A stretch of 64,000 nt of DNA from Bacteroidota bacterium (GTDB lineage: Bacteria; Bacteroidota; Bacteroidia; Sphingobacteriales; Sphingobacteriaceae), in assembly GCA_018828585.1 (NCBI GenBank), contig JAHJVW010000027.1:42838-106837 (forward strand), given 5' to 3'. The notes beneath the pieces were generated by a model, which did not search any database, was not told the DNA's origin, and was given only the letters and a program-made list of their open reading frames with translations. The translations under genes were made by a program, and so were the position numbers. Positions 8,165 through 17,393 of this stretch are shown here, in pieces (position 1 is the first letter of the stretch; the number at the start of each line of letters is the position of its first letter).

Positions 8165-10528
8165 TTATTGAAGATAAACATAGGTGATGCCATCACCACC
8201 TCTATCTACATGTTCATCTTCCATTTTGTTTACCTGTGAATAGCCTTTTAAATAGTTTCTGATCAGCTTTCTTAAAATTCCGTCACCTTTTCCATGGATA
8301 ATTTTAAAATTTGAGAAGCCAAACATCACCGCTCTATCGAAATAACGTTCCAACTCAGCCAAAGCTTCTTCTCCTCTTTTACCTCTTAAATCTATTTCAG
8401 GAGAAAAAGAAGCTGCAGAGTCATTAAAGGTGGAGGTTCCAAAAGTTTTTACAGCCTTTGGTACGTTTTTATTACTCACTTTTTCTACTCTTTTCTTTTT
8501 CACCACAGATCGGAGCTCTCCAAAGGCCACAATCAAATTATCTTTTGCCACTTCTAACACCTGTGCTAAATTCTCAGAATCTAACATCTTCACCCAATCA
8601 CCAACTATGATCTCTTCGTTTGCTTTAGTTTTGGGAGCAACCAAAGGCTTTACCTCGTTCTTCTTTAACTCGGTTTGTAGATTTGCCCTTAAATCTTGTG
8701 TCTTTATCTTATCCGCTTTTGATTCTTTGATTTCGGCAATAGTATTTTCTACCAATTTATTGGCACTTTTGATGATTTGTTGCGCTTCTTGTTTCGCTTC
8801 TCTAATCAGGTTTCGCTTATTCTCATCATAATAAGTTTTCAGTTGCTCATTTTCTGCTAAAAGCGATTGGTACTTTCGTTTTTGCTTCTCAAACTCCACT
8901 TTACTTTCATAAACTTCCTTTTTCTCCCGCTCTAAATCCACTAAAAGTGTATCTACTTTTCTTTGTTGAACACTAATTTTACTCTTAGCCAAATCAATCA
9001 AATGTTTGGATAAACCTATTTTTTGGGCAATCTCGAATGCATAAGAACTTCCGGGTTTACCCATCTCTAAACGATATAAGGGTTGCAAATGCTCGTTATC
9101 AAAAATCATGGAGCCATTCTCTAAACCGGCGGTATCATTGGCAAATAATTTTAAATTAGAATAGTGGGTGGTAATGACACCGAATGATTTTTTACGGTTA
9201 AGTTCTTCCAATACCGCTTCGGCAATGGGCCCACCAAAAAGTGGATCTGTTCCTGTTCCAAATTCATCAATCAAAACCAAAGTTTTACTGTTGGTATGTT
9301 CGGTGAAATACCTCATTTTAGAAAGGTGCGCACTGTACGTACTCAAATCACTTTCTATCGATTGATCATCGCCAATATCAGCGAAAAGTTGCTTAAAAAT
9401 CCCCACTTCTGATTCTGCCGTAGCAGGAATTAATAAACCAGCCTGGACCATAATCTGCAATAAACCCACCGTTTTCATGGCTACCGATTTTCCGCCTGCA
9501 TTTGGTCCAGACACCAATAAAATTCGCACTTGATCATCTAAATGAACATTTAATGGGACCACCTCTTTTCCATTTTCTTTATGATTTAAAAGTAATAATG
9601 GATGTTTAGCATTAATGAGTTTTAAACTAGCATCTTTTAAAAGTATAGGCATTTCTGCACCTATCTTTTGTGCAAATAATGCTTTTGCTCTTACAAAATC
9701 GAGCTTGGTTAAAAAACCATGATAAGATAACAGAATTGGAACGTAAGGTCTTAATTGATTCGTCAACTCCGTTAAAATTCTGATGATCTCTCTTCGCTTT
9801 TCAAATTCTAAATCCCTGATTTTATTGTTGAGGCTAAATACTTCTTCGGGTTCGATGAAAACCGTTTGACCTGATGCGGACTCATCATGTACAAAACCTT
9901 TCAGCTTTCGCTTATTTTCCGCTAAAATTGGGATACAGATTCTTCCTTCTCTAACGGTTAAGCTACCATCAGCAACCCAGTTGTTTTGTTGCGCATTCTT
10001 GAAAATCTGATCTATCTTTTTTCTGGCTTCTTGTTCAGCTTTGGCTATTGCCGATGTAATATCCGCTAATAATCTGGAAGCATTAGGTTTGATCTTTCCC
10101 TTTACGTCTAAAACTGCTTCTATGTGCTTTAGGATATTTTTTTCGATGGGAAGGTGTTCAAATAGCGCTTCTAAATTTGGATATAACCCGCTCCTATCTT
10201 CGAAATATCGAATGACAGCAAAAACTGTTTGAAGTGAGCTATAAATTTGAAAAACTTCATCTTCACTTAAAAAAGTTCCCTCAATTCTAGCCTTTTCCGC
10301 TAATCGTTTAATATCAAAGAAACTTTGGATAGGTAAAGGCTGGTCGTTTTCTAAAATATTCTTAAACTCTGAAGTCTGACGTAGGAATTTGTTGATTTGA
10401 TCATAGCTGCTCATGAACTGAATTTTGTCCACCATTCCCTGCCCCATCTCACTGATACAAAAACTTTTGATTAAGTCTTTAATGTCGTCAAAACCTAATT
10501 TCTGGTAACTATTGTTTGGGTATAGCAT
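8165..10528 (-). CDS. mutS2: MutS2 family ATPase/endonuclease
   Basis: The 787-residue protein has the MutS2 layout: an N-terminal core, an ABC ATPase with Walker A GPNAGGKS (about 344-351) and LVLIDEFGTGTDP Walker B, and a long Lys/Glu-rich coiled coil (about 520-620). It ends in a Smr nuclease domain with IDLRGKRGEEA and KIIHGKGDGILR. MutS2 proteins act on branched DNA or collided ribosomes rather than in mismatch repair. The start overlaps the upstream DUF4296 gene by 20 bp, so translation is probably coupled. No anomalies were seen. Confidence 0.95.
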   Translation of the reverse strand: MLYPNNSYQKLGFDDIKDLIKSFCISEMGQGMVDKIQFMSSYDQINKFLRQTSEFKNILENDQPLPIQSFFDIKRLAEKARIEGTFLSEDEVFQIYSSLQTVFAVIRYFEDRSGLYPNLEALFEHLPIEKNILKHIEAVLDVKGKIKPNASRLLADITSAIAKAEQEARKKIDQIFKNAQQNNWVADGSLTVREGRICIPILAENKRKLKGFVHDESASGQTVFIEPEEVFSLNNKIRDLEFEKRREIIRILTELTNQLRPYVPILLSYHGFLTKLDFVRAKALFAQKIGAEMPILLKDASLKLINAKHPLLLLNHKENGKEVVPLNVHLDDQVRILLVSGPNAGGKSVAMKTVGLLQIMVQAGLLIPATAESEVGIFKQLFADIGDDQSIESDLSTYSAHLSKMRYFTEHTNSKTLVLIDEFGTGTDPLFGGPIAEAVLEELNRKKSFGVITTHYSNLKLFANDTAGLENGSMIFDNEHLQPLYRLEMGKPGSSYAFEIAQKIGLSKHLIDLAKSKISVQQRKVDTLLVDLEREKKEVYESKVEFEKQKRKYQSLLAENEQLKTYYDENKRNLIREAKQEAQQIIKSANKLVENTIAEIKESKADKIKTQDLRANLQTELKKNEVKPLVAPKTKANEEIIVGDWVKMLDSENLAQVLEVAKDNLIVAFGELRSVVKKKRVEKVSNKNVPKAVKTFGTSTFNDSAASFSPEIDLRGKRGEEALAELERYFDRAVMFGFSNFKIIHGKGDGILRKLIRNYLKGYSQVNKMEDEHVDRGGDGITYVYLQ

Positions 10529-11000
10529 TATTTTTTATTCTAACTCTTTCTGCACTATCAGTCTTGATTCTTTTAACATTAATCAAACTATCATTTATTT
10601 TAACTTTGACCTTATTTATACTATCAGCCTTGAATCTCTTTATATTGATTAAACTGTCCTTTCTTCTCACTGTAGATTCCATCTTGTTCAAACTATCTAA
10701 CACACCATCAAACATTTTGTTGAACTCTTCGGTTTGGCGGCTGTAATAACTTAAACTCCTACTAAAAGTAGCCGAATCGATATCATATTTTTTAAAAATG
10801 TAATTATAACGGGTATGCGCCTGCATTTTCATCGTATCCTGATTTGGGATTTGATTCAGATAAGAATCTGTAATCTGAAAATCAACCATGACGTTAATCA
10901 TTTTCTCTTTCTCAATAATTCCTTTTGGTGTTTGATCTTGCTGACAAGAAAACAGAAATAAACTCAAACAAAAAAGGATAAAAATCTTTTCTTTAATCAT
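10509..11000 (-). CDS. DUF4296-type lipoprotein
   Basis: I chose the ATG at 11000-10998, which gives a clean lipoprotein signal peptide MIKEKIFILFCLSLFLFSC. A longer in-frame start at 11048 would add 16 residues before it. The mature part has MINVMVDFQITDSYLNQIPN and YNYIFKKYDIDSATFSRSL, typical of the DUF4296 family of Bacteroidota. A Ser/Ile/Lys-rich tail (about residues 120-163) has repeats of the form DSLINVKR. It lies directly upstream of mutS2 and overlaps it by 20 bp, and is divergent from the PLP gene. Function unknown. Confidence 0.75.
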   Translation of the reverse strand: MIKEKIFILFCLSLFLFSCQQDQTPKGIIEKEKMINVMVDFQITDSYLNQIPNQDTMKMQAHTRYNYIFKKYDIDSATFSRSLSYYSRQTEEFNKMFDGVLDSLNKMESTVRRKDSLINIKRFKADSINKVKVKINDSLINVKRIKTDSAERVRIKNNAIPKQ

Positions 11001-11076
11001 ATTGACAAAACAAGATACTTTCTGCACCATATTTAAGGTTAATTTCACAAGTTTTCGTCTGCTTGCAAATGATTTG

Positions 11077-11084
11077 TATTTTTG
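11077..11084 (+). promoter_or_regulatory. Possible -7 promoter element for the PLP-protein operon
   Basis: TATTTTTG matches TAnnTTTG and lies 29 bp before the ATG at 11113. A weak -33-like TTTTCG sits about 19 bases upstream (11052-11057). The site is in the divergent spacer between the DUF4296 gene and the plus-strand operon. Confidence 0.4.
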
Positions 11085-11112
11085 ACGGATAATTCTATAA
11101 AATTACGCATAA

Positions 11113-11808
11113 ATGAGCATTACTGATAATTTAAAAGCACTAAAAGAAGAGATAGAGAGCGTAAACGTAAGATTAGTAGCGGTTTCTAAAACAAAACCTA
11201 ACGAAGATATTTTAGAAGCCTACCAATTAGGACAAAGAATTTTTGGCGAAAACCACGTTCAAGAACTAGTTGACAAACATGAAAGCTTACCAAAAGACAT
11301 CGAATGGCATTTGGTGGGTCATTTACAAACCAATAAGGTTAAATATATCGCTCCTTTTATATCATTAATACATTCTGTAGACAGCCTAAAACTTTTAATA
11401 GAAATCAATAAGCAAGCAATTAAAAGCGATAGAATAATTGACTGCCTTTTACAGGTTTATATAGCTGATGAGGAAACCAAATATGGTTTAGGTTACGACG
11501 AAGTCATTGAGCTTTTGGAGTCGCAAGAATTTCAGGAATTGAAAAATGTTAGGATTGTTGGTTTGATGGGAATTGCCACCAATACCGAAAACCCTAAGCA
11601 AATTAAAGAAGAGTTTTATGAATTGAAGACCTTATTTGAAGGTGTGAAATTAAGCTACTTTAAAAATGAAGCATCTTTCAAAGAGGTTTCTATGGGCATG
11701 TCTTCGGATTATAAAATAGCCTTGGAACAAGGCAGCACCTTGGTAAGAATTGGTAGTGATATCTTTGGAAAAAGAGAGATCAAACATTTTAAAAACACAG
11801 AAGAATAG
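11113..11808 (+). CDS. YggS/PLPBP-family pyridoxal phosphate homeostasis protein
   Basis: The 231-residue single-domain PLP-barrel protein has VRLVAVSKTKPNEDI (about 20-34), whose Lys in VSKTKP binds PLP. FGENHVQELVDKHE and WHLVGHLQTNKVKYI (about 66-80) and the SMGMSSDYKIALEQGSTLVR motif near the C-terminus are family hallmarks. It maintains vitamin B6 and amino-acid balance rather than catalysing a known reaction. Its stop is followed at once by the GNAT gene start (TAGATG), and four genes in a row look like one operon. Confidence 0.93.
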   Translation: MSITDNLKALKEEIESVNVRLVAVSKTKPNEDILEAYQLGQRIFGENHVQELVDKHESLPKDIEWHLVGHLQTNKVKYIAPFISLIHSVDSLKLLIEINKQAIKSDRIIDCLLQVYIADEETKYGLGYDEVIELLESQEFQELKNVRIVGLMGIATNTENPKQIKEEFYELKTLFEGVKLSYFKNEASFKEVSMGMSSDYKIALEQGSTLVRIGSDIFGKREIKHFKNTEE

Positions 11809-12276
11809 ATGAGTGTACAAATTAGATATGCGGTAAAAGCCGATTGCGAGCGAATGTTAGAATTGATTAATGAATTGGCTGTTTACGAAAAAGCACCGGA
11901 TGAAGTCACCGTTACATTAGCCCATTTTATGGATGCTGGTTTTGGAGAAAAACCAGTTTGGAAAGCTTTCGTAGCTGAAGTTGATGATAAAATAGAGGGG
12001 TTTTCACTTTTTTATATCCGGTATTCTACTTGGAAAGGTTGTCGTTTATACTTAGAAGATTTTATTGTTACCGAAAAAATGCGTGGACAAGGAATTGGTA
12101 AATTACTGTTTGAAAGAACCATACAAGAAGCCAAAGAAAATAATTATGCAGGAATGGTTTGGCAAGTACTAGATTGGAATGAGCCTGCTCTTAATTTCTA
12201 CCATAAATATCAATCTTATGTTGAAAGCGGTTGGTTAAATGCTTCACTTTCTAAAGAACAAATCGCTCAGTTTTAA
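11809..12276 (+). CDS. GNAT family N-acetyltransferase
   Basis: The 155-residue single GNAT domain has the acetyl-CoA binding motif A text VTEKMRGQGIGKLLF (about 88-102) and motif B WQVLDWNEPALNFYHKY (about 123-139). The sequence is close to diamine/thialysine acetyltransferase-like GNATs, but the substrate cannot be read. It abuts the PLP gene and ends three bases before aspartate kinase. Confidence 0.88.
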   Translation: MSVQIRYAVKADCERMLELINELAVYEKAPDEVTVTLAHFMDAGFGEKPVWKAFVAEVDDKIEGFSLFYIRYSTWKGCRLYLEDFIVTEKMRGQGIGKLLFERTIQEAKENNYAGMVWQVLDWNEPALNFYHKYQSYVESGWLNASLSKEQIAQF

Positions 12277-12279
12277 TTT

Positions 12280-13539
12280 ATGCAGGTATTCAAATTTGGT
12301 GGTGCATCCGTAAAAGATGCTGATGGGATTAAAAATTTAGCAGCTATTGTTAAACTTAATTTAAGTGAACCCTTGTTGATTGTGATATCAGCTATGGGTA
12401 AAACCACCAATGCTTTAGAAAAACTGACAGATAGTTATTTCTATCAAAAAGATGATATTCTTACAGCTTTTGAAGAAGTTAAAGCTTATCATTTTCAAAT
12501 ATTACATCAACTTTTCTCCGATGATCAGCATCCTGTTTTTGACGAAATCAGCAATACCTTTGTAGAAATTGATTGGATTATTGAAGATGTACCGGTTGAT
12601 CCTTTTGATTTTATTTACGATCAAATCGTTTCTATGGGCGAAATAGTTTCAACTCGTATTGTAAGTCATTATTTAAATTTTATAGGTATTCACAATCAAT
12701 GGATAGATGCTCGCTCCTATATTCAAACCAACAACACTTATCGCGAAGCTAAAATTGATTGGACCAAAACGGAGCACTTAATTCAAAAAGATTTATCTCG
12801 ACATTTAGAAAAGCAGATTTGTATCGCCCAAGGTTTTATTGGGAATACTTCCGAGAATTTCACCACCACATTAGGTCGCGAAGGATCTGATTTTACAGCC
12901 GCCATTTTTGCCTCTTGCTTAAATGCAAAATCTGTTACGGTTTGGAAAGATGTTCCCGGAATATTAAATGCAGACCCGAAGCTATTTAACGATTGCATCA
13001 AATTTGATGAGCTTTCCTATACCGAAGCCATTGAAATGACTTATTATGGTGCAACGGTGATCCATCCAAAAACCATCAAACCACTTCAAAATAAACTGAT
13101 TCCGCTTTATGTAAAGCCATTTTTGGCGCCTAAAGAAAATGGAACTATTATCAAAGAAGCGCAAATTGAAATTAAAACGCCGATTGTGATTGTCAAGAAA
13201 AATCAGGTTTTGGTGACTTTAAAAACTCGCGATCTTTCTTTTATTACCGAGAATCATTTAAGAGATATTTTTAAGGCTTTCGCCGATGCCAACATCAAGG
13301 TAAATACCATGCAAATTTCTGCGCTGAGTTTTTCGGCCAGTTTTGATTTTAGAAAAGACAAGTTTGAAACTTTCCTAAATTCAGTGAAAGGTGACTTTGA
13401 AGTTCGTTTCAACAACGAATTAAAGCTGATTACCATTCGACATGCAAATGAGGAAAGCATTAATAAATACATTCAAACCGAGGTTTTTTTAGAACAAAGA
13501 AGTCGTAATACTGCTCAATTTGTTTTGAGAGATGAATGA
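12280..13539 (+). CDS. Aspartate kinase (monofunctional)
   Basis: The 419-residue protein starts MQVFKFGGASVKDADGI, the KFGGxSV motif of aspartokinases. It has TTLGREGSDFTAAIFA (about 196-211) and VWKDVPGILNADP (about 223-235) for the kinase fold, then a C-terminal ACT-like region (about 300-400). It phosphorylates aspartate at the entry to lysine, threonine and methionine synthesis; the ACT region suggests feedback control. A separate fused ThrA-type enzyme may exist elsewhere. It overlaps the next gene by 8 bp. Confidence 0.92.
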   Translation: MQVFKFGGASVKDADGIKNLAAIVKLNLSEPLLIVISAMGKTTNALEKLTDSYFYQKDDILTAFEEVKAYHFQILHQLFSDDQHPVFDEISNTFVEIDWIIEDVPVDPFDFIYDQIVSMGEIVSTRIVSHYLNFIGIHNQWIDARSYIQTNNTYREAKIDWTKTEHLIQKDLSRHLEKQICIAQGFIGNTSENFTTTLGREGSDFTAAIFASCLNAKSVTVWKDVPGILNADPKLFNDCIKFDELSYTEAIEMTYYGATVIHPKTIKPLQNKLIPLYVKPFLAPKENGTIIKEAQIEIKTPIVIVKKNQVLVTLKTRDLSFITENHLRDIFKAFADANIKVNTMQISALSFSASFDFRKDKFETFLNSVKGDFEVRFNNELKLITIRHANEESINKYIQTEVFLEQRSRNTAQFVLRDE

Positions 13540-14716
13540 TTCCATCAATCCTGAAATATTAAAACCAGCAGTTCAGGAATTCCTTCATGAGCATTTAAAA
13601 GATGATCTGCAAAAACTCATCCTAAAAGGCTCCCCTTTTCCAAACATTACGGTTCAGGAATTGGCCATTCAAATTGAAGGCAAAAATAAAAGCGAAAAGA
13701 AATTACCCACTTGGTTCAAAAGCAAAGGAATTTTGTTCCCTCCCAAATTAAATTTAGAACAAGCTAGTTCAGAGCTTACTGCTAAATACAAAGCTTCATT
13801 AATCAATAAAGGTCGATTAATAGATTTAACAGGAGGTTTTGGTATTGATGATTTTGCTTTCGCAGATAGAGCTGAAAAAGTATTTCATTGCGAAATCAAC
13901 GAAACTTTATCAGCCATCGTATCAAACAATGCAAAGGTTCTGAAAAAAGACAACATCGAATTCATCATCGGCGACAGTCAGAAATTCTTGGCAAAAACTC
14001 AAAAAGTGGAAACCATTTACGTTGATCCATCTAGAAGAGCAAACAGCGGCAGAGTTTTTCTATTGGAAGATTGTGAACCTGATGTTTTAAAACACAAAGA
14101 TTTATACCTCCAAAAAGCAGGAACCGTCATCATCAAAGCGGCACCCATGTTGGATATTTCTGCTGCAGTAAAATCACTCAAAAATGTTCAGGAAGTGCAT
14201 GTGGTGAGCCTAAATAACGAGTGCAAGGAATTACTGTTTGTGCTTAAAAAAACTCCTGCAGGGTTCATCAAATATTATTGTACTTTACTAAAAGGGGATG
14301 ATGTTAATGTTTACGAGTTTGATGAAAAGCAAGAAAAAACATTGGAGATTCAGCCTCAAAAACTACAAAACTATTTGTACGAACCTGATGCTGCTATTTT
14401 AAAAGCTGGTTTTTTTAAATCCCTTTGCCCAAAATTTGGAGTGGATAAAATCCATCAGCATAGCCATTTATATACTTCTACCGAATTAAAAGCTGATTTT
14501 CCTGGTAAGATTTTTAAAGTAATGGATTCTTTCGACTTTAATCAATTTACTAAATCAAAAGCTTTGGCTAAAGCTAATGTGGTCACCCGTAATTTCAACT
14601 TAAAACCTGAGGAAATTAAAAAGCAATTTAAAATTAAAGATGGTGGCGAGGATTTTTTGTTTTTTACTACAAACTTCAAAAACAATCTAATAGTTGTTCA
14701 TGCGAAAAGGGTATAA
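13532..14716 (+). CDS. Class I SAM-dependent methyltransferase with THUMP-like C-terminal domain
   Basis: The 394-residue protein has a Rossmann motif I at LIDLTGGFGIDDFAFA (about 97-112) and an acidic motif II HCEINETLSAI. VDPSRR (about 169-174) is in the motif IV position of this Bacteroidota/Firmicutes family, which carries a THUMP-like C-terminal region. RNA is the likely substrate, but the site is unknown. It overlaps aspartate kinase by 8 bp and ends the operon at a hairpin terminator. Confidence 0.8.
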   Translation: MNDSINPEILKPAVQEFLHEHLKDDLQKLILKGSPFPNITVQELAIQIEGKNKSEKKLPTWFKSKGILFPPKLNLEQASSELTAKYKASLINKGRLIDLTGGFGIDDFAFADRAEKVFHCEINETLSAIVSNNAKVLKKDNIEFIIGDSQKFLAKTQKVETIYVDPSRRANSGRVFLLEDCEPDVLKHKDLYLQKAGTVIIKAAPMLDISAAVKSLKNVQEVHVVSLNNECKELLFVLKKTPAGFIKYYCTLLKGDDVNVYEFDEKQEKTLEIQPQKLQNYLYEPDAAILKAGFFKSLCPKFGVDKIHQHSHLYTSTELKADFPGKIFKVMDSFDFNQFTKSKALAKANVVTRNFNLKPEEIKKQFKIKDGGEDFLFFTTNFKNNLIVVHAKRV

Positions 14717-14720
14717 AACA

Positions 14721-14752
14721 AAGAAGTCCGTTGAAAAATCAACGAACTTCTT
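14721..14752. terminator. Bidirectional hairpin terminator
   Basis: A 14-bp stem with one mismatch (14721-14734 with 14739-14752, AAAA loop) lies between the methyltransferase stop and the convergent tRNA-His. It is flanked by A-rich sequence on the left and TTATTT on the right, so it could end transcription from both sides. Confidence 0.75.
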
Positions 14753-14761
14753 ATTTAAAAG

Positions 14762-14836
14762 GGCGGACGATGGGGCTCGAACCCACGACCCCCGGCACCA
14801 CAAACCAGTGCTCTAACCAGCTGAGCTACGACCGCC
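14762..14836 (-). tRNA. tRNA-His (anticodon GTG)
   Basis: The minus strand folds as a full cloverleaf: D arm GCTCAGCTGGTTAGAGC, anticodon stem CTGGT/GCCGG around loop TTGTGGT, and T arm GTGGG-TTCGAGC-CCCAT. Anticodon GTG reads His codons. A G at -1 (14836) faces a C73, the identity pair of tRNA-His. The acceptor stem has one T5-T68 mismatch in an otherwise paired helix. CCA is not encoded. Confidence 0.95.
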
Positions 14837-14984
14837 ATTTGTTATTGTGGAGTGCAAAATTAATCTAATTAGCTTATTTATCAAACTTTTTAAAAAATTA
14901 ATCGGCTTATTTCTTTAGTCGCCTGACTGTTTGTTAAATAAAATTAATCTCGGGCAATAGAAAGCTAAATTTATATCTTCGTAA

Positions 14985-15458
14985 ATGATTCAAATTTTTA
15001 CCGATGGTGCTTCTAGTGGCAATCCAGGACCTGGCGGTTATGGGGTCATTTTACGTTCGGGAGCTCATTATAAGGAAATTAGCGAAGGTTTTAGGCTAAC
15101 CACCAACAATAGAATGGAGTTGATGGCGGTGTGTGTGGGATTAGAAAGCATCAAAAAATTGAATCAAGCCGTTACTGTTTTTTCTGATTCAAAATATGTA
15201 ATTGATTCGGTAGATAAAAAGTGGGTTTTCGGCTGGGTAAAAAAAGGTTTTGCTGGAAAAAAGAATAAGGATTTATGGCTTCGATTTTTACAGAGCTATA
15301 AGTTACATCAAGTGAAATTCGTTTGGGTGAAGGGACATGCAGGCCATCCAGAAAATGAAAGATGCGATGAATTAGCGGTATTAGCTGGTAAAAGTAAAGA
15401 GCTAAAGATTGACAGCGTTTTTGAAATGGAACATAAAAAGGTGGACGGTTTGTTATAG
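14985..15458 (+). CDS. rnhA: Ribonuclease HI
   Basis: The 157-residue protein has all four catalytic acidic residues of RNase HI in the expected order: Asp in FTDGASSGNPGPGGYG (D7), Glu in NRMELMAV (E45), Asp in VFSDSKYVID (D67) and Asp in ERCDELA (about D126). It degrades the RNA strand of RNA-DNA hybrids. The length is normal. It stands alone after the tRNA, with an AT-rich spacer upstream and a 387-bp gene-free stretch downstream. Confidence 0.95.
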   Translation: MIQIFTDGASSGNPGPGGYGVILRSGAHYKEISEGFRLTTNNRMELMAVCVGLESIKKLNQAVTVFSDSKYVIDSVDKKWVFGWVKKGFAGKKNKDLWLRFLQSYKLHQVKFVWVKGHAGHPENERCDELAVLAGKSKELKIDSVFEMEHKKVDGLL

Positions 15459-15845
15459 CTTTACTGCGTAAAGCCTGTTCATCTTGTAAGTGTTTAAGAA
15501 TTTCGTTATTCATTCATAACTTCCGTTAATAAGCCTAAAACTTCACCGAACAGAACATATAAGGCATTTGCCCTCATACCTTTCCGACCCTATGGCGGGC
15601 CGAGCCTAGTTACTTTTTTCCGCAAAAAGTAACCAAAAACTCTCCGCTGCGCTGCTTGCTTTGAAAGTGATTACCAATTTTTCTGATTCATTGCCGCAAC
15701 CACCAAGGCGGATATAAAGCTTAGGAAAGTTCTCACATAAATATTCCTTTAATTATGAAATTATCCTTTTTAAAAACTAAGGCAGAAAAAAACCTAATCC
15801 CCTCCCGATAGATATCAGGAATAATTTGGGGGGTACGCCCTGAAA
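15459..15845. other. Gene-free spacer with a hairpin repeat
   Basis: I find no gene in this 387-bp region. It holds a locally GC-richer block (about 15560-15660) with the inverted repeat GTTACTTTTT/AAAAAGTAAC at 15609-15618 and 15624-15633. Text like this recurs in intergenic regions of Bacteroidota genomes, so it may be a dispersed repeat. The segment 15790-15840 (CCCTCCCG...GGGGGG) is another GC-rich scrap. Confidence 0.4.
15609..15633. repeat. Hairpin-forming inverted repeat
   Basis: Ten-base arms GTTACTTTTT and AAAAAGTAAC surround a five-base loop. The left side is followed by T and the right side preceded by A, so it could act as a terminator on either strand. It lies 150 bp downstream of rnhA and 210 bp downstream of fbp. 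It looks like a dispersed repeat as much as a gene-specific terminator. Confidence 0.45.
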
Positions 15846-16874
15846 TTAAACCACTTTTAAGATTTCTTTTGGAGAGTATTCCGCCATAAAATCTTCGGCC
15901 AATAAAACCATTTTGGTAGAACCAATAAAAATCGATTCTCTTTGGTGGATTTCGGTTACTTCAATATCTAAAATTCGTTCGTAGCCATTGGTTGCTCTTC
16001 CCCCAGCCTGTTCTATAATAAATGCTAAAGGATTACATTCGTAAACCAATCTAAGCTTACCTTTTGGTGCGCTTGCAGTAGTTGGATAAATATAAATACC
16101 GCCTTTGATTAAGTTCCTATGCAAATCCGCAACCATAGAACCAATGTATCTTGAAGTGTATGGGCGAGCTGTAGCCTCATCTTCTACTTGGCAATATTTA
16201 ATGTATCTCTTAACACCATCCGGAAAATGAACATAATTACCCTCATTGATGCTATAAATATGACCAGTTTCAGGAATCGTAATATTTGGATGAGACAAAC
16301 AAAATTCGCCAATGGATGGATCTAAGGTAAAGCCGTTTACTCCCTTTCCTGTGGTATAAACCAACATGGTAGATGAGCCATAAACGATATAACCGGCCGC
16401 TACTTGCTCGGTTCCTTTTTGCAAAATATCTTCCACAGTGGCAGGACCCTCTTTTGATTTTCTACGATAAATGGAGAAAGTTGTACCAACAGCAACGTTG
16501 ACGTCAATATTAGAAGAACCATCTAAAGGATCTATAGCGACTACATATTTGGCATTTTTTGAAACAGCTTTATTCAATAAAACAACTTCTTCATTTTCTT
16601 CTGATGCCACTAATGCACATTCGCCGCCCACACTTAAAGCCGAAATAAATTGCTCATTTGCATAAACGTCTAATTTCTTTTGGGATTCACCCTGAACATT
16701 GATGTTTCCGGCTTCACCTAGTATATCCACTAAGCCAGCTTTATTAATTTCACGATTTACGATTTTGGCGGCAATGCCAATGTCTCTTAATAAACGGGAC
16801 AATTCTCCTTTTGCATAAGGGAAGTCTGTTTGTTTTTCGATTATAAATTGTCCCAGGGTTTTCACGACCGTCAT
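15846..16874 (-). CDS. fbp: Class I fructose-1,6-bisphosphatase
   Basis: The 342-residue protein carries the FBPase metal and substrate motifs: VASEENEE (about 89-96), [20 protein letters not shown] (about 114-133) and [19 protein letters not shown] near residue 275. It hydrolyses fructose-1,6-bisphosphate to fructose-6-phosphate in gluconeogenesis. Its length is normal for the class I enzyme. It lies 24 bp downstream of the YfcE gene on the same strand, so it may be the last gene of a trmN6-yfcE-fbp run. Confidence 0.96.
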   Translation of the reverse strand: MTVVKTLGQFIIEKQTDFPYAKGELSRLLRDIGIAAKIVNREINKAGLVDILGEAGNINVQGESQKKLDVYANEQFISALSVGGECALVASEENEEVVLLNKAVSKNAKYVVAIDPLDGSSNIDVNVAVGTTFSIYRRKSKEGPATVEDILQKGTEQVAAGYIVYGSSTMLVYTTGKGVNGFTLDPSIGEFCLSHPNITIPETGHIYSINEGNYVHFPDGVKRYIKYCQVEDEATARPYTSRYIGSMVADLHRNLIKGGIYIYPTTASAPKGKLRLVYECNPLAFIIEQAGGRATNGYERILDIEVTEIHQRESIFIGSTKMVLLAEDFMAEYSPKEILKVV

Positions 16875-16898
16875 ATTTTACTTAGTGTACTTTTTACG

Positions 16899-17393
16899 TT
16901 ATCTATCACCTAATTCTACGACGTCTAATGTATGAATTTTATTTTCAGAAATGCAAAATCTTACCAAAGTTCTTTTTTTATGCCAGCCCTGTTTTCCTGC
17001 TGCACCGGGGTTTATATGCAAACAATTAATTTTTTTATCGAAAATAACTTTTAAAATATGAGAATGTCCACTAATAAATAACCCTGGTGGCTTAGTGTAA
17101 ATTTCTGATTTTACTTTTGGGGAATACCTATCTGGATAACCACCAATATGAGTCATCCAAACATTGACATCTTCACACTTAAATCTTAAATGTTCAGGAA
17201 AAACTTCTCTAATTTCTTTTCCGTCAATATTACCGTAAACACCTCTTAAAGGTTTGAAGGCAGCTAATTCATCGACCAATCCCAAATTACCAAAATCGCC
17301 GGCATGCCAAATCTCATCCCGATCATCAAAATACTTGAATACGGCATCATCTAAATAACTGTGTGTGTCTGATATTAAACCAATCTTTATCAT
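16899..17393 (-). CDS. YfcE/MJ0936-family metallophosphoesterase
   Basis: The 164-residue calcineurin-like phosphoesterase has all the metal motifs: GLISDTH (D-x-H, 4-10), HAGDF (GD, about 31-35), GNID (about 54-57), a single His in MTHIGG (about 80) and SGHSH (about 108-112). Family members are small phosphodiesterases with poorly known physiological substrates. The start ATG shares one base with the trmN6 stop (TAATG), so the two are translationally coupled. Confidence 0.9.
   Translation of the reverse strand: MIKIGLISDTHSYLDDAVFKYFDDRDEIWHAGDFGNLGLVDELAAFKPLRGVYGNIDGKEIREVFPEHLRFKCEDVNVWMTHIGGYPDRYSPKVKSEIYTKPPGLFISGHSHILKVIFDKKINCLHINPGAAGKQGWHKKRTLVRFCISENKIHTLDVVELGDR

Noticed and set aside
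8430..8831. 133-residue antisense ORF in mutS2
   Set aside because: Shadow of the coiled-coil and Smr-linker region of mutS2.
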